Below are positions 1-6,717 of a DNA stretch of 27,354 bases, piece by piece. How positions within the stretch are numbered: the stretch's first letter is position 1; every line of letters begins with the position of its first letter. Position numbers and translations under genes: made by a program. This stretch comes from a virus: positions 1-27,354 of IMG/VR virus record IMGVR_UViG_3300022925_000143; one strand, 5' to 3'. The notes beneath the pieces were generated by a model. It ran no database searches, was not told where the DNA came from, and saw only the letters and a list, made by a program, of their open reading frames with translations.

Positions 1-555
1 ATGGCATCGTTACAAGAAAGAAGTAGAAAAATGCGTGAAAAACGCGAAGCTAATAGGCTTAAAGCAAATAGAATTAAAGATTCTTTAAAAGTAGAAGAAC
101 TAAAAGCTAAAGATAAAACATCTAACGCGAGCACTTCTAATAAAAGAAAAGAAAGTGGTATTTCAAGAGTTAATAGAAAAAACCAAATTAAACAGATAGA
201 AAAAAGACTTAATGAAAATAAACCTAAACCAGCTCCTAAACCAGCTCCTAAACCGGCTCCTAAACCAAATAGAGCTACAGACAAAGGTGGTCGCAAAGCT
301 GCTCCAGGTTCTGAAGGATTTAAACCTATTAAAACAGATATAGGTCCTAACATGAATCAGGTTAATAAACCTGATGCTAAACCGGCACCTAAAAAAGAAG
401 AGTTTGATCGTATGCAAGCTGCAAGGGACCAAATGAAGCGAGCTAGAGAATCTATGGGTATGGGTTCTCGATTTGGATATAAAAAAGGTGGCGCAGTTAA
501 ACATCGTGGTGATGGATGCTGCATGAAAGGTCACACAAAAGGCAAGATGGTATGA
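1..555 (+). CDS. Lysine/arginine-rich phage protein with KKGG...KGHTKGKMV tail
   Basis: A 184-residue, strongly basic protein of unknown function. The first 70 residues are Lys/Arg/Glu-rich and probably helical. A KPAP repeat follows (about residues 76-89), then a linker. The C-terminus (about residues 156-184) carries a YKKGGAVK segment, a CC pair and KGHTKGKMV. I recall similar 'KKGG...DG...KG.TKG' tails at the ends of many small marine-phage proteins, with no established role. The ATG is the first base of the window, so the ribosome site is not visible and an upstream start cannot be excluded. The stop overlaps the next gene's ATG (ATGA at 552-555). High charge and low complexity would suit nucleic-acid binding or an internal virion role, but that is inference. 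Confidence 0.7.
   Translation: MASLQERSRKMREKREANRLKANRIKDSLKVEELKAKDKTSNASTSNKRKESGISRVNRKNQIKQIEKRLNENKPKPAPKPAPKPAPKPNRATDKGGRKAAPGSEGFKPIKTDIGPNMNQVNKPDAKPAPKKEEFDRMQAARDQMKRARESMGMGSRFGYKKGGAVKHRGDGCCMKGHTKGKMV
226..261 (+). repeat. KPAP tandem repeat (3 x 12 bp)
   Basis: Three head-to-tail copies of a 12-base unit (aaa-ccN-gct-cct) encode (Lys-Pro-Ala-Pro)3 and are followed by another Lys-Pro. It is a proline-rich, probably extended linker between the helical N-terminus and the KKGG-bearing C-terminus of the first gene. Copies differ only at one third-codon base. Confidence 0.85.
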
Positions 556-911
556 TGAAATGTAGAGGCATGGGCAAAGCCATGAAGAAGCCCATCGCTT
601 TTAAAAAAGGCGGACAAACCAAAGGCCATGCGGGAGAACACTCTCATGATGTCATGTCCAAAACGGTAGACACCTTGATAGAAATGGGGAAAGAAGTTAA
701 AAAACGTTTAACCCCTAAACGTACAGGTAGAAAACCTACACGACAAGAAATGTTAGAAGCATCAAAAACAGGCGGTAAACCAAAAGGTTTGAAAAAAGGT
801 GGCACCGTTAAAGATGCCTGCTACAAAAAAGTAAAAGCTCAGTATAAGGTATTTCCTAGCGCTTATGCTTCAGGAGCTATTGCTAAGTGTAGAAAAAACA
901 GAGGAAAATAA
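552..911 (+). CDS. Small Cys-containing KKGG protein with DUF6321-like C-terminus
   Basis: I choose the ATG at 552, in the ATGA overlap with the previous stop, rather than an earlier in-frame ATG at 516. This gives about 119 residues. The protein has two Lys-Lys-Gly-Gly motifs (FKKGGQTKG near the start, LKKGGTVKD near residue 83). It ends in a block with ACYKKVK, VFPSAYASG and AKCRK, the pattern I associate with DUF6321 (a cysteine on each side of a 'PSAYASG' core), found in phage and giant-virus proteins. It sits directly upstream of a DUF5872-like gene, and I recall these two domains occurring together. Function unknown; the basic charge and paired cysteines would fit a small virion or nucleic-acid-binding protein. 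Confidence 0.75.
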   Translation: MMKCRGMGKAMKKPIAFKKGGQTKGHAGEHSHDVMSKTVDTLIEMGKEVKKRLTPKRTGRKPTRQEMLEASKTGGKPKGLKKGGTVKDACYKKVKAQYKVFPSAYASGAIAKCRKNRGK

Positions 912-1189
912 TGGCAGTTCGCAAGACAGCTAAAGGCGCTGCACTTAAACGTTGGTTCAAAGAAGAATGGAAAGATGTAAGAACCGGTAAAGCCTGTGGT
1001 CGTAGCAAAGGAGAATCACGTGGTACTCCTTATTGCAGACCTAGCAAACGTGTGTCTAGTAAGACTCCTAAAACATCAGGAGAAATGACTACCGCAGAAA
1101 AACGCTCGCGAATAGCGCAAAAGAAAAGCTTAGGGCAACCTGCAGGTAAACCTCGTAGAGTTGCGTCTCTTAAACGAAAAAAGAAATAG
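911..1189 (+). CDS. DUF5872-like small basic protein
   Basis: A 92-residue, very basic protein whose ATG overlaps the preceding TAA (TAATG). The hallmarks of the DUF5872 pattern as I remember it are present: LKRWFKEEW near residues 12-20, then GKACGRSKGE, PYCRPSKRVSSKTPKT with the second cysteine, and a Lys/Arg-rich tail ending KRKKK. The family is known from phages and large DNA viruses without an assigned function. Together with the preceding DUF6321-like gene it forms a pair of cysteine-bearing cationic modules. An AGGAG just after its stop serves the next small ORF. Confidence 0.75.
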   Translation: MAVRKTAKGAALKRWFKEEWKDVRTGKACGRSKGESRGTPYCRPSKRVSSKTPKTSGEMTTAEKRSRIAQKKSLGQPAGKPRRVASLKRKKK

Positions 1190-1198
1190 GAGATAATT

Positions 1199-1315
1199 AT
1201 GGAATGGAATTGGGAACACTGGGCAGCGTTAGTTGTCTGGACATGGGTTTGGGAAAACTGGGTTTCTCATCATTGGCATGACATATGGGCATGGATGAAA
1301 AGCTGGCGGCACTAA
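1199..1315 (+). CDS. Tryptophan-rich 38-residue micro-protein
   Basis: A short ORF (38 codons plus TAA) with a clear Shine-Dalgarno AGGAG (1189-1193) six bases before its ATG. It fills an otherwise empty gap between 1189 and the next gene. Eleven of 38 residues are Trp, with four His as well. It begins MEWNWEHWAALVVW, continues TWVWENWVSHHWHDIW and ends in a short Lys/Arg/His tail. Trp residues often recur every two to four positions. I do not recognise a family. Length and Trp content suggest a membrane-interface peptide or a small virion component. The ribosome site and tidy spacing argue for real translation, but with no homologue known to me the call stays moderate. Confidence 0.6.
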   Translation: MEWNWEHWAALVVWTWVWENWVSHHWHDIWAWMKSWRH

Positions 1316-1328
1316 TTAAATAGTTTTA

Positions 1329-1523
1329 ATGAACAAGAAAGATTTTTTAACTTATTTAATTATTATTTTTATTACAGCAGTGCTTTGGTATGCTGTAGAA
1401 ACAAGAGCAAACGTTTTTTTAAAAAACGAACCTATATACATAACAGGTGATTCATGTGGTGGAAGAATGTATACAGACTGGCCCTGCATGAATCATACTG
1501 GATGTATAAAATTAGGAAAATAA
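1329..1523 (+). CDS. Small single-pass membrane protein
   Basis: A 64-residue protein with a short positive N-terminus (MNKKDF), one hydrophobic segment (about residues 7-22, rich in Ile/Leu/Phe) and a polar C-terminal part with cysteines near residues 43, 53 and 59. Positive-inside logic would place the cysteine-bearing tail outside the cytoplasm. Its stop at 1523 lies one base before the next ATG. No strong ribosome site is visible. The TM-plus-Cys layout resembles small phage membrane or lysis accessory proteins, but it lies far from the holin and lysin, so its function is not assigned. Confidence 0.6.
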   Translation: MNKKDFLTYLIIIFITAVLWYAVETRANVFLKNEPIYITGDSCGGRMYTDWPCMNHTGCIKLGK

Positions 1524-1524
1524 A

Positions 1525-2205
1525 ATGGCAACTTCAGGAACAACAACATTTAATCCAGATCTCAACGAGATTGTAGAAGAAGCATTTGAAAGATGTGGTG
1601 CTGAACTTAGAACTGGATATGACTTAAAAACTGCGAGACGTAGTTTAAACTTGCTTACAGCAGAGTGGGCAAACAGAGGCGTTAATCTTTGGACAATCGA
1701 AGAAGGTACAGTTAGTTTAGTCTCGGGTACTGCAAGTTATAATTTACCGACTGATACTATTGATATTATTGAACAGGTTATTAGGACAGGTTCAGGCACT
1801 ACTCAAAACGATATTAATATTAACCGGATCTCAGCTCCTACATGGGGATTAATACCTAATAAAAATAGTACAGGTAAACCAATACAAGTGTGGGTAAACA
1901 GACAAGTGACTCAACCTACTATTAATGTATGGCCTGTACCTGATACAAACGACTATACATTTGTATATTGGAAATTAAAAAGATTAGATGATGCGGGTAC
2001 TGGGGTTAATACTCAAGAAATACCATTTAGGTTTTTACCTTGTTTAGTTGCAGGATTAGCGTATTATTTAAGTTTAAAAATACCAAACGCTGGTGATAGA
2101 ACTCAGTTTTTGAAACAGGAATATGAAGAACAGTGGTTATTAGCATCTACTGAAGATAGAGAAAAAGCTGACTTAAGACTTGCACCCCGTTACCAGCATA
2201 TATAG
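1525..2205 (+). CDS. Head-tail adaptor-like protein (P22 gp4-like)
   Basis: A 226-residue protein. Its N-terminal half reads IVEEAFERCGAELRTGYDL followed by a helix with LNLLTAEWANRGVNLWTIEE. This is the helix-turn-helix pattern (a 'RCG/KLG' helix, then 'L...L..W...G...W') of head-tail adaptors such as P22 gp4 and the phage adaptor families that seal the portal. The middle (about residues 60-150) is beta-rich, with NVWPVPDTNDYTFVYW, and a C-terminal helical segment ends in QEYEEQWLLASTEDR. These features match podoviral adaptors in length and order. A second adaptor-like gene lies at 2771. Expected to bind the portal ring at the packaging vertex. The gp4 comparison rests on motif memory. Confidence 0.65.
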   Translation: MATSGTTTFNPDLNEIVEEAFERCGAELRTGYDLKTARRSLNLLTAEWANRGVNLWTIEEGTVSLVSGTASYNLPTDTIDIIEQVIRTGSGTTQNDININRISAPTWGLIPNKNSTGKPIQVWVNRQVTQPTINVWPVPDTNDYTFVYWKLKRLDDAGTGVNTQEIPFRFLPCLVAGLAYYLSLKIPNAGDRTQFLKQEYEEQWLLASTEDREKADLRLAPRYQHI

Positions 2206-2214
2206 GAATTAAAC

Positions 2215-2583
2215 ATGGGACGAAGGTATACGTCAGGTAAACACGCAATCGCAGATTGCGATAGATGTGGGTTTCAGTACAAACTAAAAGAGCTAAAGTC
2301 TTTATATGTTAGAACAACAGACACTCATATAAAAGTTTGTAAGAATTGTTGGGAACCAGACCACCCACAAAATATGCAGGGTATGTACCCTGTTGACGAT
2401 CCACAAGCTGTTCGAGATCCAAGACCTGATACAAGTTTTGGTGTTACAGGAGCTGAAAGTAGTCGTGTAATACAGTGGGGTTGGGACCCAGTAGGATTAA
2501 ATAATCCTTTACAACTAGAAGGGTTAGAAGATGATTTAGAAGCACAAGGACAGGTAGGAACTGTTACAGTAACAACAACTTAG
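2215..2583 (+). CDS. Cys4 zinc-ribbon-like phage protein
   Basis: A 122-residue protein starting at an ATG nine bases after the adaptor stop (weak GGAA ribosome site). Residues 15-45 contain CDRCGF and CKNCWE: two CxxC knuckles (C15/C18 and C42/C45) about 24 residues apart, the layout of a zinc ribbon. The motif then runs through DHPQNMQGMYPVDDPQAVRDPRPD, and the C-terminus is Gly/Thr/Val-rich. I recall this combination as a conserved small protein between adaptor genes in marine phages, usually left hypothetical. Zinc binding is inferred from the cysteines; a structural role at the neck is inferred from position. Confidence 0.7.
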   Translation: MGRRYTSGKHAIADCDRCGFQYKLKELKSLYVRTTDTHIKVCKNCWEPDHPQNMQGMYPVDDPQAVRDPRPDTSFGVTGAESSRVIQWGWDPVGLNNPLQLEGLEDDLEAQGQVGTVTVTTT

Positions 2584-2593
2584 GAGTATAATA

Positions 2594-2761
2594 ATGAACA
2601 AAGATAGAAAAGGATGTAAACCGAGCTATAAACAACCAGAAATGGTAGCTACACCAAACACAGCTGGCTATCCTGAAAAGGACGTTAAAACATCTGGTGT
2701 TAAAATCAGAGGTACAGGCGCTGCTACAAAAGGTACAATGGCTCGTGGCCCAATGGCATAA
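2594..2761 (+). CDS. 55-residue conserved phage protein (KTSG...RGTGAATKG)
   Basis: A short ORF between two well-supported genes, preceded by TAGGAG (2581-2586) eight bases from the ATG. It encodes 55 residues: a basic start (MNKDRKGCKPSYK), a proline-containing middle, and a Gly-rich end with DVKTSGVKIRGTGAATKG and ARGPMA. The 'TSG.KIRGTGAATKG..ARGPMA' ending matches, from memory, small proteins found beside neck genes in many tailed phages. Function unknown. Exact fit into the gap, the ribosome site and a recognisable tail make it a good real-gene call. Confidence 0.7.
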   Translation: MNKDRKGCKPSYKQPEMVATPNTAGYPEKDVKTSGVKIRGTGAATKGTMARGPMA

Positions 2762-2770
2762 GGATAGGTA

Positions 2771-3406
2771 ATGAACTATACAGAACTAGTAGCAGCAATT
2801 GAGTCATATACTGAAAACCAATATAGCACTACTGATATAAATACATTTATACAGAATGCGGAACAGCGTATTTATAATACTGTTCAACTGCCTGATTTGC
2901 GTAGAAATGTTACAGGTACTATGACTACAGGAAATAAATATTTTAGTCTTCCTAGTGATTGGCTATCTACATTTAGTATTGCTGTAATTAATAATGATAA
3001 TGAATATACTTATCTTTTGAATAAAGATGTTAACTTTATTAGAGAATCTTTTCCAGATACAGATTCTGGATTTTATGGGCAACCACAATATTATGCAATA
3101 TTTAGTGATACATCAATGATTTTAGGGCCAACACCAGATGCTGATTACAATTCCGAGCTACATTATTATTACTATCCTGAAAGCATTGTTACTGCTGGTA
3201 ATACTTGGCTTGGGGATAACTTTGATACTGCTCTTTTTTATGGATCATTACTTGAAGCAGCTGCTTTCATGAAAGAAGATTCAGATACAGTTACACAATA
3301 TACTGCAAGGTATTCAGAAGCTATGCAGTTATTACAAAACTTAGGTGAAGGTAAAAATAGACGAGATGCTTACAGAAGTGGGCAAGAAAGGATACCGGTT
3401 CGATGA
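2771..3406 (+). CDS. Second adaptor-like neck/tail protein
   Basis: A 211-residue protein, ATG preceded by AAGGATAGG. It begins MNYTELVAAIESYTENQY, then TTDINTFIQNAEQRIYNTVQLPDLRRN, a helical adaptor pattern. A beta-rich middle has FSLPSDWLSTFSI and GQPQYYAIF, then ILGPTPDADYNSELHYYYYPE. The C-terminal helix has AAAFMKEDSDTVTQYTARYSEAM. This arrangement (N-terminal helix pair, 'LP.DW' beta core, 'P.P...Y.....YY..P' strand, late helix) is shared by phage adaptor proteins such as the DUF6682-type group. It probably forms or caps the neck together with the gene at 1525. The stop overlaps the next start by four bases (ATGA). Confidence 0.65.
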   Translation: MNYTELVAAIESYTENQYSTTDINTFIQNAEQRIYNTVQLPDLRRNVTGTMTTGNKYFSLPSDWLSTFSIAVINNDNEYTYLLNKDVNFIRESFPDTDSGFYGQPQYYAIFSDTSMILGPTPDADYNSELHYYYYPESIVTAGNTWLGDNFDTALFYGSLLEAAAFMKEDSDTVTQYTARYSEAMQLLQNLGEGKNRRDAYRSGQERIPVR

Positions 3407-3690
3407 ATATGGAACAATTAGATTTAGGTAACATTAATTTTGAAGTACATACAACAAGTGGTCGAGGTCATACTCCAGAAGAGTTAGCTGATTTTGCACT
3501 AGATAAAATTATGTACGTCAGCAAGGATGCAAACCCTTTAATTAGGGATCAAGCGGAAGCTTTTAAGGGCTACATTAGACAAGTGCTAGTGAAGTACTTA
3601 AAACAAGCGGTAACATCTGACCGCACAACTTTAGCGAATAAACTGCGTCAAGCAGGGCATTCAGATTTAATTAAAATTTTGGAGATATAA
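3403..3690 (+). CDS. Conserved small alpha-helical phage protein
   Basis: A 95-residue protein whose ATG overlaps the stop of the neck gene. The first 20 residues contain INFEVHTTSGRGHTPEELAD. The rest is predicted helical: DKIMYVSKDANPLIRDQAEAF, then YIRQVLVKYLKQAVTSDRTT and LRQAGHSDLIKILE. I recall proteins of this type ('VHTTS.RG.TPEE... IRDQA.AF') next to adaptor genes across marine phages, always of unknown function. Tight coupling to structural genes suggests a virion assembly role. No catalytic motif is visible. Confidence 0.65.
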   Translation: MNMEQLDLGNINFEVHTTSGRGHTPEELADFALDKIMYVSKDANPLIRDQAEAFKGYIRQVLVKYLKQAVTSDRTTLANKLRQAGHSDLIKILEI

Positions 3691-3692
3691 AA

Positions 3693-4145
3693 ATGGCAAT
3701 TTCTCAAGCAATGTGTACGTCGTTTAAAGTTGAGTTGCTTAGTGGCGGTCACAACTTTAATACAACTAATTATGCACGAAGTGTAAATACAGCAGATACA
3801 TTTAAAATAGCTTTGTATACATCATCAGCAACATTAGGTGCATCTACAACAACATATTCAGCAACTAACGAAGTATCAGGTACAGGTTATACTGCAACTG
3901 GTAATACACTTACTATTTCACAAGTACCAACAAGCACTTCTACTACAGCGTGGTTAGACTTTGCAGATACTACATGGTCATCAGCTACAATCACTGCTAA
4001 TGGTGCTTTGATTTACAATGATACAAACGGTGATACTGCTGTTGCTGTGTTAGCTTTTGGTGGAGATAAGACTTCAACTGCTGGGGACTTTACAATCGTT
4101 TTCCCAACAGCTGATTCAACAAGCGCTATTATTAGAATCGCTTAA
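3693..4145 (+). CDS. Beta-rich virion-type protein
   Basis: A 150-residue, Thr/Ser/Ala-rich protein that begins MAISQAMCTSFKVELLSGGH and continues with short strands. It includes FKIALYTSSATLGASTTTYS, NEVSGTGYTATGNTL, WLDFADTTWSSATITANGAL and a C-terminal IVFPTADSTSAIIRIA. This is a conserved phage pattern that I associate with virion-structural or decoration-like proteins in siphoviruses and podoviruses; the exact role is not known to me. No signal peptide or membrane segment. It lies directly before the repeat protein at 4159, and both probably belong to the tail or surface of the particle. Confidence 0.65.
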   Translation: MAISQAMCTSFKVELLSGGHNFNTTNYARSVNTADTFKIALYTSSATLGASTTTYSATNEVSGTGYTATGNTLTISQVPTSTSTTAWLDFADTTWSSATITANGALIYNDTNGDTAVAVLAFGGDKTSTAGDFTIVFPTADSTSAIIRIA

Positions 4146-4158
4146 TTAGGAGCGGTTA

Positions 4159-5328
4159 ATGGCTTCGTCTACTAGCTACGTAGGGTGGGGTAGAAATACC
4201 TGGTCATCGGGTTCCTACGGTTCACCTATGATAGAGATCTTTGTAGACGCTGTGTCTGCAACTGCAACGCTGGGCGACGAAACTGTAACTGCAGATGCTA
4301 ATGTAACTTTAAGTGGAGTATCTGCAACTACTCAGTTAGGTACAGCAACTACTGTAAGCAATAATAACTTATCTGTTACGGGTGTTAGTGCTACTGGGGC
4401 TATAGGAAATTCGACTGTTACAGTTGTTTATAACGCAGAAGTTACTGGTGTTAGTGCTACTGGGGCTGTAGGCACTCAAAGTTTAATAACTAACAACAAT
4501 ATATCTGTTACTGGGTTAGCAGGTACTACACAACTTGGCACGGAAAGTGTAAATACAGATCAAAATATTTCTGTGTCAGGTGTATCCGCTACAGGTGAAA
4601 CAGGCACAGTTGGTATTGATGTAGCTTATATAGGTTGGGGTGCAGGTCCTTGGAGTGAAGGTCCGTGGGGCACAGATACAATATTTGTTCTTGTCAACGG
4701 AGTTAGTGCAACTGCAACATTAGGTGACGAAACTGTAACTGCAAATGCTGATGTAAGTGTAACCGGTCTTGCTGGCACAACACAACTCGGCACAGCATCT
4801 GTTGAAACAGATCAAGTTATATCCGTTACAGGCGTTAGTGCTACCGGGGCTGTTGGAGACGTTGATGTTACAATTGTCTTTAGTATAGATGTTACCGGTG
4901 TTAGTGCTACTGGAGCTTCGGGCACTGTAACAACGATAACTAACAACAATATATCTGTTACTGGGTTAGCAGGCACTATGCAGTTAGGTACTGCAACTGT
5001 TACAGGTGATGCTAATATAACCGTTACTGGAGATGTAGGAACCACAGCGTTAGGCACTATATCTGTTGAAACAGATCAAGTTATATCTGTAACGGGTGTT
5101 GTTGGTACGATGGCACTTGGTACCGCTACTGTTGATGCAAAAGCTAATGTAACAGTTACAGGCGTTCTCGGTACTATGCAGTTAGGTACTGCTACTGTAG
5201 ACGCTAAGGGTAATGTTTACCCAACAGGGGTTTCTGGCACAGGCGCTGTTGGAAACGGAAGATTTACTTTAGTGTGGGGCGATATAGATACCTCACAAAC
5301 ACCAAACTGGCTACCAATAGCCGCGTAA
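4159..5328 (+). CDS. WG-header and 22-residue-repeat structural protein
   Basis: A 389-residue protein built almost wholly from repeats. Two 23-residue 'header' segments, YVGWGRNTW.. (7-29) and YIGWGAGPW.. (157-179), each introduce a run of 22-residue units of the type TGVSATGAVGT..V......V. There are six units after the first header and nine after the second (about residues 30-161 and 180-377), followed by a 12-residue tail ending NWLPIAA. Regular Gly/Thr/Val-rich repeats of this length suggest stacked beta strands (fibre or solenoid). The WG header recurs in the gp10-like protein at 13075. Preceded by AGGAG. Probably a virion surface or fibre protein; exact role unknown. Confidence 0.7.
   Translation: MASSTSYVGWGRNTWSSGSYGSPMIEIFVDAVSATATLGDETVTADANVTLSGVSATTQLGTATTVSNNNLSVTGVSATGAIGNSTVTVVYNAEVTGVSATGAVGTQSLITNNNISVTGLAGTTQLGTESVNTDQNISVSGVSATGETGTVGIDVAYIGWGAGPWSEGPWGTDTIFVLVNGVSATATLGDETVTANADVSVTGLAGTTQLGTASVETDQVISVTGVSATGAVGDVDVTIVFSIDVTGVSATGASGTVTTITNNNISVTGLAGTMQLGTATVTGDANITVTGDVGTTALGTISVETDQVISVTGVVGTMALGTATVDAKANVTVTGVLGTMQLGTATVDAKGNVYPTGVSGTGAVGNGRFTLVWGDIDTSQTPNWLPIAA
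4246..5289 (+). repeat. 15 degenerate 66-bp (22-residue) repeats in two blocks
   Basis: Block A (4246-4641) holds six units and block B (4696-5289) nine. They are separated by the second WG header (4627-4695), which overlaps the last unit of block A. Segments such as gttagtgctactgg recur at the DNA level, while other units are kept only as protein patterns, so the array is old but still partly homogenised. The first header and first repeat are echoed 450 bp downstream by the second header and seventh repeat, indicating an internal duplication of a larger module. Confidence 0.8.
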
Positions 5329-5338
5329 AGGAATACAT

Positions 5339-5542
5339 ATGATAGTTGAAGCAAAAACATTAAAAGATGGTACAATAACAAATAAATATGAAACGCATTT
5401 AGAATGTGCAAATTGTGGCATGGAAGTTGATGCCGAAGAATATAATTCAGGAACCTGCTCTGATTGTGGTGCCGCGTGGAATGGTAAAAAACATACTTCT
5501 ATCCACGTTACAAGTGTACCTGCAAGCGGCCAAACATCATAA
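5339..5542 (+). CDS. Small zinc-ribbon protein
   Basis: A 67-residue protein with two CxxC pairs: CANC (C23, C26) and CSDC (C40, C43). The pairs are separated by 13 residues with acidic content (EVDAEEYN) and flanked by beta-prone sequence. This is a compact zinc-ribbon layout. The ATG at 5339 follows AAAGGA at the end of the previous gene. It sits between the repeat protein and the tail fibre. Zinc binding is inferred from the cysteines; the role is unknown (tail-fibre processing, folding or a small structural part are all possible). Confidence 0.7.
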   Translation: MIVEAKTLKDGTITNKYETHLECANCGMEVDAEEYNSGTCSDCGAAWNGKKHTSIHVTSVPASGQTS

Positions 5543-5557
5543 TAGGAGAAATTTAAA

Positions 5558-6715
5558 ATGCCAAGTACATATTCAGACTTGAAAATTGAGTTAATTGCTA
5601 CTGGCGAACAATCAGGAACTTGGGGTACCACAACAAATACAAACTTAGGTACTGCTCTTCAAGAGGCTATTACAGGCTCAGCTGATGTAACATTCGCAAG
5701 CGGACAAGTAACTCTAACACTAACAGATACAAACGCATCTCAGACTGCTCGTAACTTAAGACTAAATTTAACGGGTACTTCAGGTGGCGCACAAAACTTA
5801 GTTGTTCCGGCTATTGAAAAACTATATTTAGTTAATAATGGCTGTGCAGATACAATCACAGTTAAAAACTCAACTGGCACAGGTATTGGCGTTCCTGCCG
5901 GTAAATCTATGTTTGTATATAACGATGGCTCTAACGTTGTTGATGCAACAACTCATTTAAGCTCATTGACTTTAGGCACAGATTTAGCTGTAGCCGATGG
6001 TGGTACAGGTGCTTCTGATGCAGGCACTGCTAGAACTAATTTAAGTGCAGCGGCTTCAGGTGCTAACTCTGACATCACTTCTTTATCAGGTTTAACTACC
6101 CCATTATCTGTAGCACAAGGTGGTACAGGTGCTGCAACTCATACTGCAAATGCGGTATTAATTGGGGAGGGTACAGGAGCTATTACATCAGTGTCTCCAG
6201 GTACATCAGGTAATGTTTTAACGTCCAATGGTACAGATTGGACATCTGCAGCGGCAGCAGCTTTTGACTCAGGCACATTGATGTTATTCCAACAAACAGC
6301 AGCACCAACAGGCTGGACTAAATCATCAACACACAATAACAAAGCGTTACGAATAGTTTCTGGTACAGCAGGCACAGGTGGTACAGTAGCATTTACTACT
6401 GCGTTTGCTTCAAAAACACCAACAGGTAGTGTAACCATTACAAGTGTGACAGGTAGTGCTGGGGCAACAACTCTTTCAACACCTCAAATTCCATCTCACA
6501 GTCACTCATACACTAGCTACAATAATGACAACTCTCACGGCGGAAGCAAAAACGAAGGTGTTCGGAGTCCAACTGGCGCAAATACCGGTAACACAGGCGG
6601 CGGTGGTTCTCACACCCACCCATTTAGTTTTTCAACTGGTGCTGGTACATTTAGTGGTGATGCTATTGATTTAGCAGTACAATATGTAGATGTAATTATT
6701 GCTGCAAAAGATTAA
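5558..6715 (+). CDS. Tail fibre with collar-like tip domain
   Basis: A 385-residue fibre protein. The N-terminus (MPSTYSDLKIELIATGEQSG, then TWGTTTNTNLG) is a recurrent start of marine-phage tail fibres and probably the baseplate/tail attachment end. The middle is Thr/Ser/Gly-rich with two GGTGA repeats (VADGGTGASDAGTARTNLSA near 145-164 and VAQGGTGAATHTANAV near 185-200). The end has LMLFQQTAAPTGWTK, then NNKALRIVSG and a His-rich tip with SHSH (about 313-316) and SHTH (351-354), followed by DLAVQYVDVIIAAKD. This resembles the phage tail collar/short-tail-fibre tip. Likely binds the host surface as a trimer. AGGAG ribosome site upstream. Confidence 0.8.
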   Translation: MPSTYSDLKIELIATGEQSGTWGTTTNTNLGTALQEAITGSADVTFASGQVTLTLTDTNASQTARNLRLNLTGTSGGAQNLVVPAIEKLYLVNNGCADTITVKNSTGTGIGVPAGKSMFVYNDGSNVVDATTHLSSLTLGTDLAVADGGTGASDAGTARTNLSAAASGANSDITSLSGLTTPLSVAQGGTGAATHTANAVLIGEGTGAITSVSPGTSGNVLTSNGTDWTSAAAAAFDSGTLMLFQQTAAPTGWTKSSTHNNKALRIVSGTAGTGGTVAFTTAFASKTPTGSVTITSVTGSAGATTLSTPQIPSHSHSYTSYNNDNSHGGSKNEGVRSPTGANTGNTGGGGSHTHPFSFSTGAGTFSGDAIDLAVQYVDVIIAAKD

Positions 6716-6717
6716 TA

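Noticed and set aside
516-551. Earlier ATG for the second gene
   Set aside because: The ATG at 552 sits in an ATGA overlap typical of this operon; starting at 516 would overlap the first gene by 40 bases without a better ribosome site.
6456-6674. 72-codon + frame within the tail fibre gene
   Set aside because: Sequence is Leu/Thr/Val low-complexity, no Shine-Dalgarno, and the fibre frame here has recognisable tip motifs.
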